NCBI GenBank assembly: GCA_030040115.1
Contig: JASHUH010000609.1
Coordinates: 1-5,533, forward strand
Direction of reading: 5' to 3'
Origin: Acidobacteriaceae bacterium
GTDB taxonomy: Bacteria > Acidobacteriota > Terriglobia > Terriglobales > Acidobacteriaceae
DNA: 5,533 bases
Shown here: positions 5,440 through 5,533 of the stretch, in pieces
Numbering within the stretch: position 1 is the first letter of the stretch
Layout: every line of letters starts with the position of its first letter
Translations under genes and position numbers: made by a program
Notes under the pieces: model-generated
Seen by the model: only the letters and a program-made list of their open reading frames with translations
What the model was told of the DNA's origin: nothing
Database searches by the model: none

Positions 5440-5533
5440 CTGCTAGAGAACCGTCCAGAGCAAGGCTGATAGTCGCGTTGGCGCCGCTCGACAGGCAGAA
5501 GAGCGCCCGGGCGGGGAATGTTTGAATGGAGGG

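Larger units (their letters stand above)
4884..5533. other. Region upstream of the soxC-like gene, no convincing gene
   Basis: The left part is the leader of the minus-strand soxC-like gene. The right part leads to whatever lies beyond 5533 on the plus strand. Short frames here (for example 5019-5210 plus, 5063-5251 minus) have chance-like composition and no family resemblance. Signals seen are the soxC ribosome binding site (4890-4895), a 15-bp imperfect inverted repeat (4935-4949 / 4993-5007), an inverted repeat TAACCG / CGGTTA (5114-5119 / 5139-5144), a 32-codon plus-strand frame with a hydrophobic stretch (5288-5386) but no ribosome binding site, and a promoter (5411-5439). ATG at 5518 just after GCGGGGA could begin a gene cut by the window edge, but only five codons are visible. 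Confidence 0.6.

Overview
The window holds four convincing genes and two sizeable intergenic stretches. The DNA is moderately GC-rich. All four gene products carry export signals, three apparently Sec-type and one Tat-type, so the encoded proteins work in the cell envelope or periplasm. A SoxC/SoxD-like sulfur dehydrogenase pair, an FG-GAP/VCBS beta-propeller protein and secreted START-like proteins together suggest a Gram-negative soil or sediment bacterium, most likely an Acidobacteriota member. That taxonomic guess is inference from protein style, not from a marker gene.

Layout. Positions 1-258 are a leader region with a possible sigma70-type promoter. A plus-strand gene (259-1332) encodes a secreted protein made of two tandem copies of a START/SRPBCC-like domain. 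It converges, with a 55-bp gap, on a minus-strand gene (1388-2719) for a secreted propeller protein with several Ca-binding-type D-x-D-x-D-G loops. A 342-bp intergenic region (2720-3061) follows and contains a perfect 12-bp palindrome, a small hairpin and an exact 13-bp tandem duplication. Next comes a minus-strand operon: a SoxC-like molybdenum subunit (3648-4883) followed by a SoxD-like mono-haem cytochrome c (3062-3661). Their reading frames overlap by 14 nt. The last 650 bp (4884-5533) contain the soxC ribosome binding site and leader, a long imperfect inverted repeat, and a good plus-strand sigma70 promoter that points out of the window.

How the genes work together. The molybdenum subunit, exported folded by Tat, should oxidise a reduced sulfur group (sulfite, or a protein-bound sulfane in classical Sox systems). 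It should pass electrons to the cytochrome c made from the overlapping downstream gene. No soxXYZAB genes are in view, so the true substrate is open. The propeller gene lies downstream on the same strand but 342 bp away, probably as a separate unit. The START-like duplicate points the other way, and nothing in the sequence ties it to sulfur metabolism.

No transposon, CRISPR array, tRNA or rRNA was recognised. The most interesting items are the isolated SoxCD-like pair with departures at the Mo-site arginine and in the cytochrome, the duplicated START-like protein with a conserved cysteine pair in each half, and the histidine-containing conserved-looking motifs of the propeller protein.
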